Source: Oegoconia quadripuncta (lineage: Eukaryota; Arthropoda; Insecta; Lepidoptera; Autostichidae). Taken from it: a stretch of DNA of 64,000 nucleotides. The position numbers and the translations under genes were made by a program. The notes beneath the pieces are model-generated. The model was not told the origin of the DNA, did not search any database, and saw only the letters and a program-made list of their open reading frames with translations. Location: assembly GCA_949316235.1 (NCBI GenBank), contig OX438744.1:39043778-39107777 (forward strand), read 5' to 3'. How positions within the stretch are numbered: the first letter of the stretch is position 1; every line of letters starts with the position of its first letter. Shown piece after piece: positions 63,657-64,000 of the stretch.

Positions 63657-64000
63657 TAACTCCTAAACAAAAGTGGCACTATTTCAGTACAACATGAGCA
63701 CATTTTGAGATTAACAAAATAGCTGAATTGGGGCTTGATTTTTTGCGATTTGCGGGCTACGTTAATGCTCATATATAGAACCACCCATTAAAAATTTGAC
63801 CGGGTAGATGCAATGCTAACACTACTAAGTAGTATTGATACGAGTCTGCCCTCGTACCACGTAAAAATTGCGCTCCATCGCTAATAACTTGAGGTTTAGC
63901 TCGCTTGCGTTCGATCGCTCAATTTGGTATCACGTAAGCGCCCTAGATAAACGTCTAATGGATAGACATATTGAATTACCATAATTTACTTCTAGGGCGC

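Larger units (their letters stand above)
60042..64000 (-). other. NfI intron, extending off-window
   Basis: No further NfI exon was recognised. It holds the 500-bp foldback element, SINE-B, repeat V, SINE-A and the Helitron with MITE. 61180-62470 is otherwise unassigned, apart from the twin palindromes near 61631-61690. 63657-64000 is unassigned. Confidence 0.55.

Overview
The window is nuclear DNA of an insect, most probably a moth or butterfly. The grounds are intron-split genes with GT/AG splice sites, AT-rich unique sequence, and dense SINEs, LINE tails, Helitrons and MITEs of kinds common in lepidopteran genomes. No bacterial gene organisation, real tRNA or rRNA gene, or CRISPR array is visible. 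The species cannot be named from the sequence alone.

Two conserved transcription-factor genes are recognisable, both on the minus strand. (1) onecut: one large exon at 9550-10348 carries the N-terminal conserved block and the single CUT domain. It ends at the splice site expected between the CUT domain and the homeodomain; the homeodomain exon is not seen and should lie beyond position 1. (2) NfI (nuclear factor I): nine consecutive small exons from 60041 down to 42224 join in perfect phase and encode the C-terminal, proline-rich part. The DNA-binding exons lie beyond 64000. The NfI stop at 42224 is followed by about 6 kb in which I see none of the window's repeat families; this is a candidate long 3'UTR. 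A possible small third gene start (two exons, minus strand, 27281-27528 and above) lies between them; its product is uncertain.

Layout: 1-9.5 kb is the onecut intron, with LINE and SINE debris, a 1.36-kb minisatellite (5728-7091) and a pentanucleotide array. 9.5-10.35 kb is the onecut exon. 10.35-36 kb is repeat-rich and holds a complete Ty1/copia retrotransposon (14310-18850, identical 161-bp LTRs, 5-bp target duplication), a decayed 36-bp tandem repeat (23241-23972), 5S-rRNA-derived SINEs and several MITEs. 36.3-42.2 kb is the repeat-poor stretch. 42.2-60 kb is NfI exons and introns, including a 16-bp minisatellite that ends about 73 bp from a splice donor. 60-64 kb is NfI intron with a 500-bp foldback element and a Helitron split by a palindromic MITE.

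The genes do not form an operon. They are neighbouring developmental regulators transcribed in the same direction, and their large introns and intergenic space have filled with transposons. I see no convincing new defence or biosynthetic system. The most unusual material is structural: tandem arrays open in several frames, isolated perfect hairpins with 3-6 nt loops, two near-identical 263/264-bp palindromic MITEs, and nested insertions. SINE-A, SINE-B and SINE-C below are local labels, not database names.
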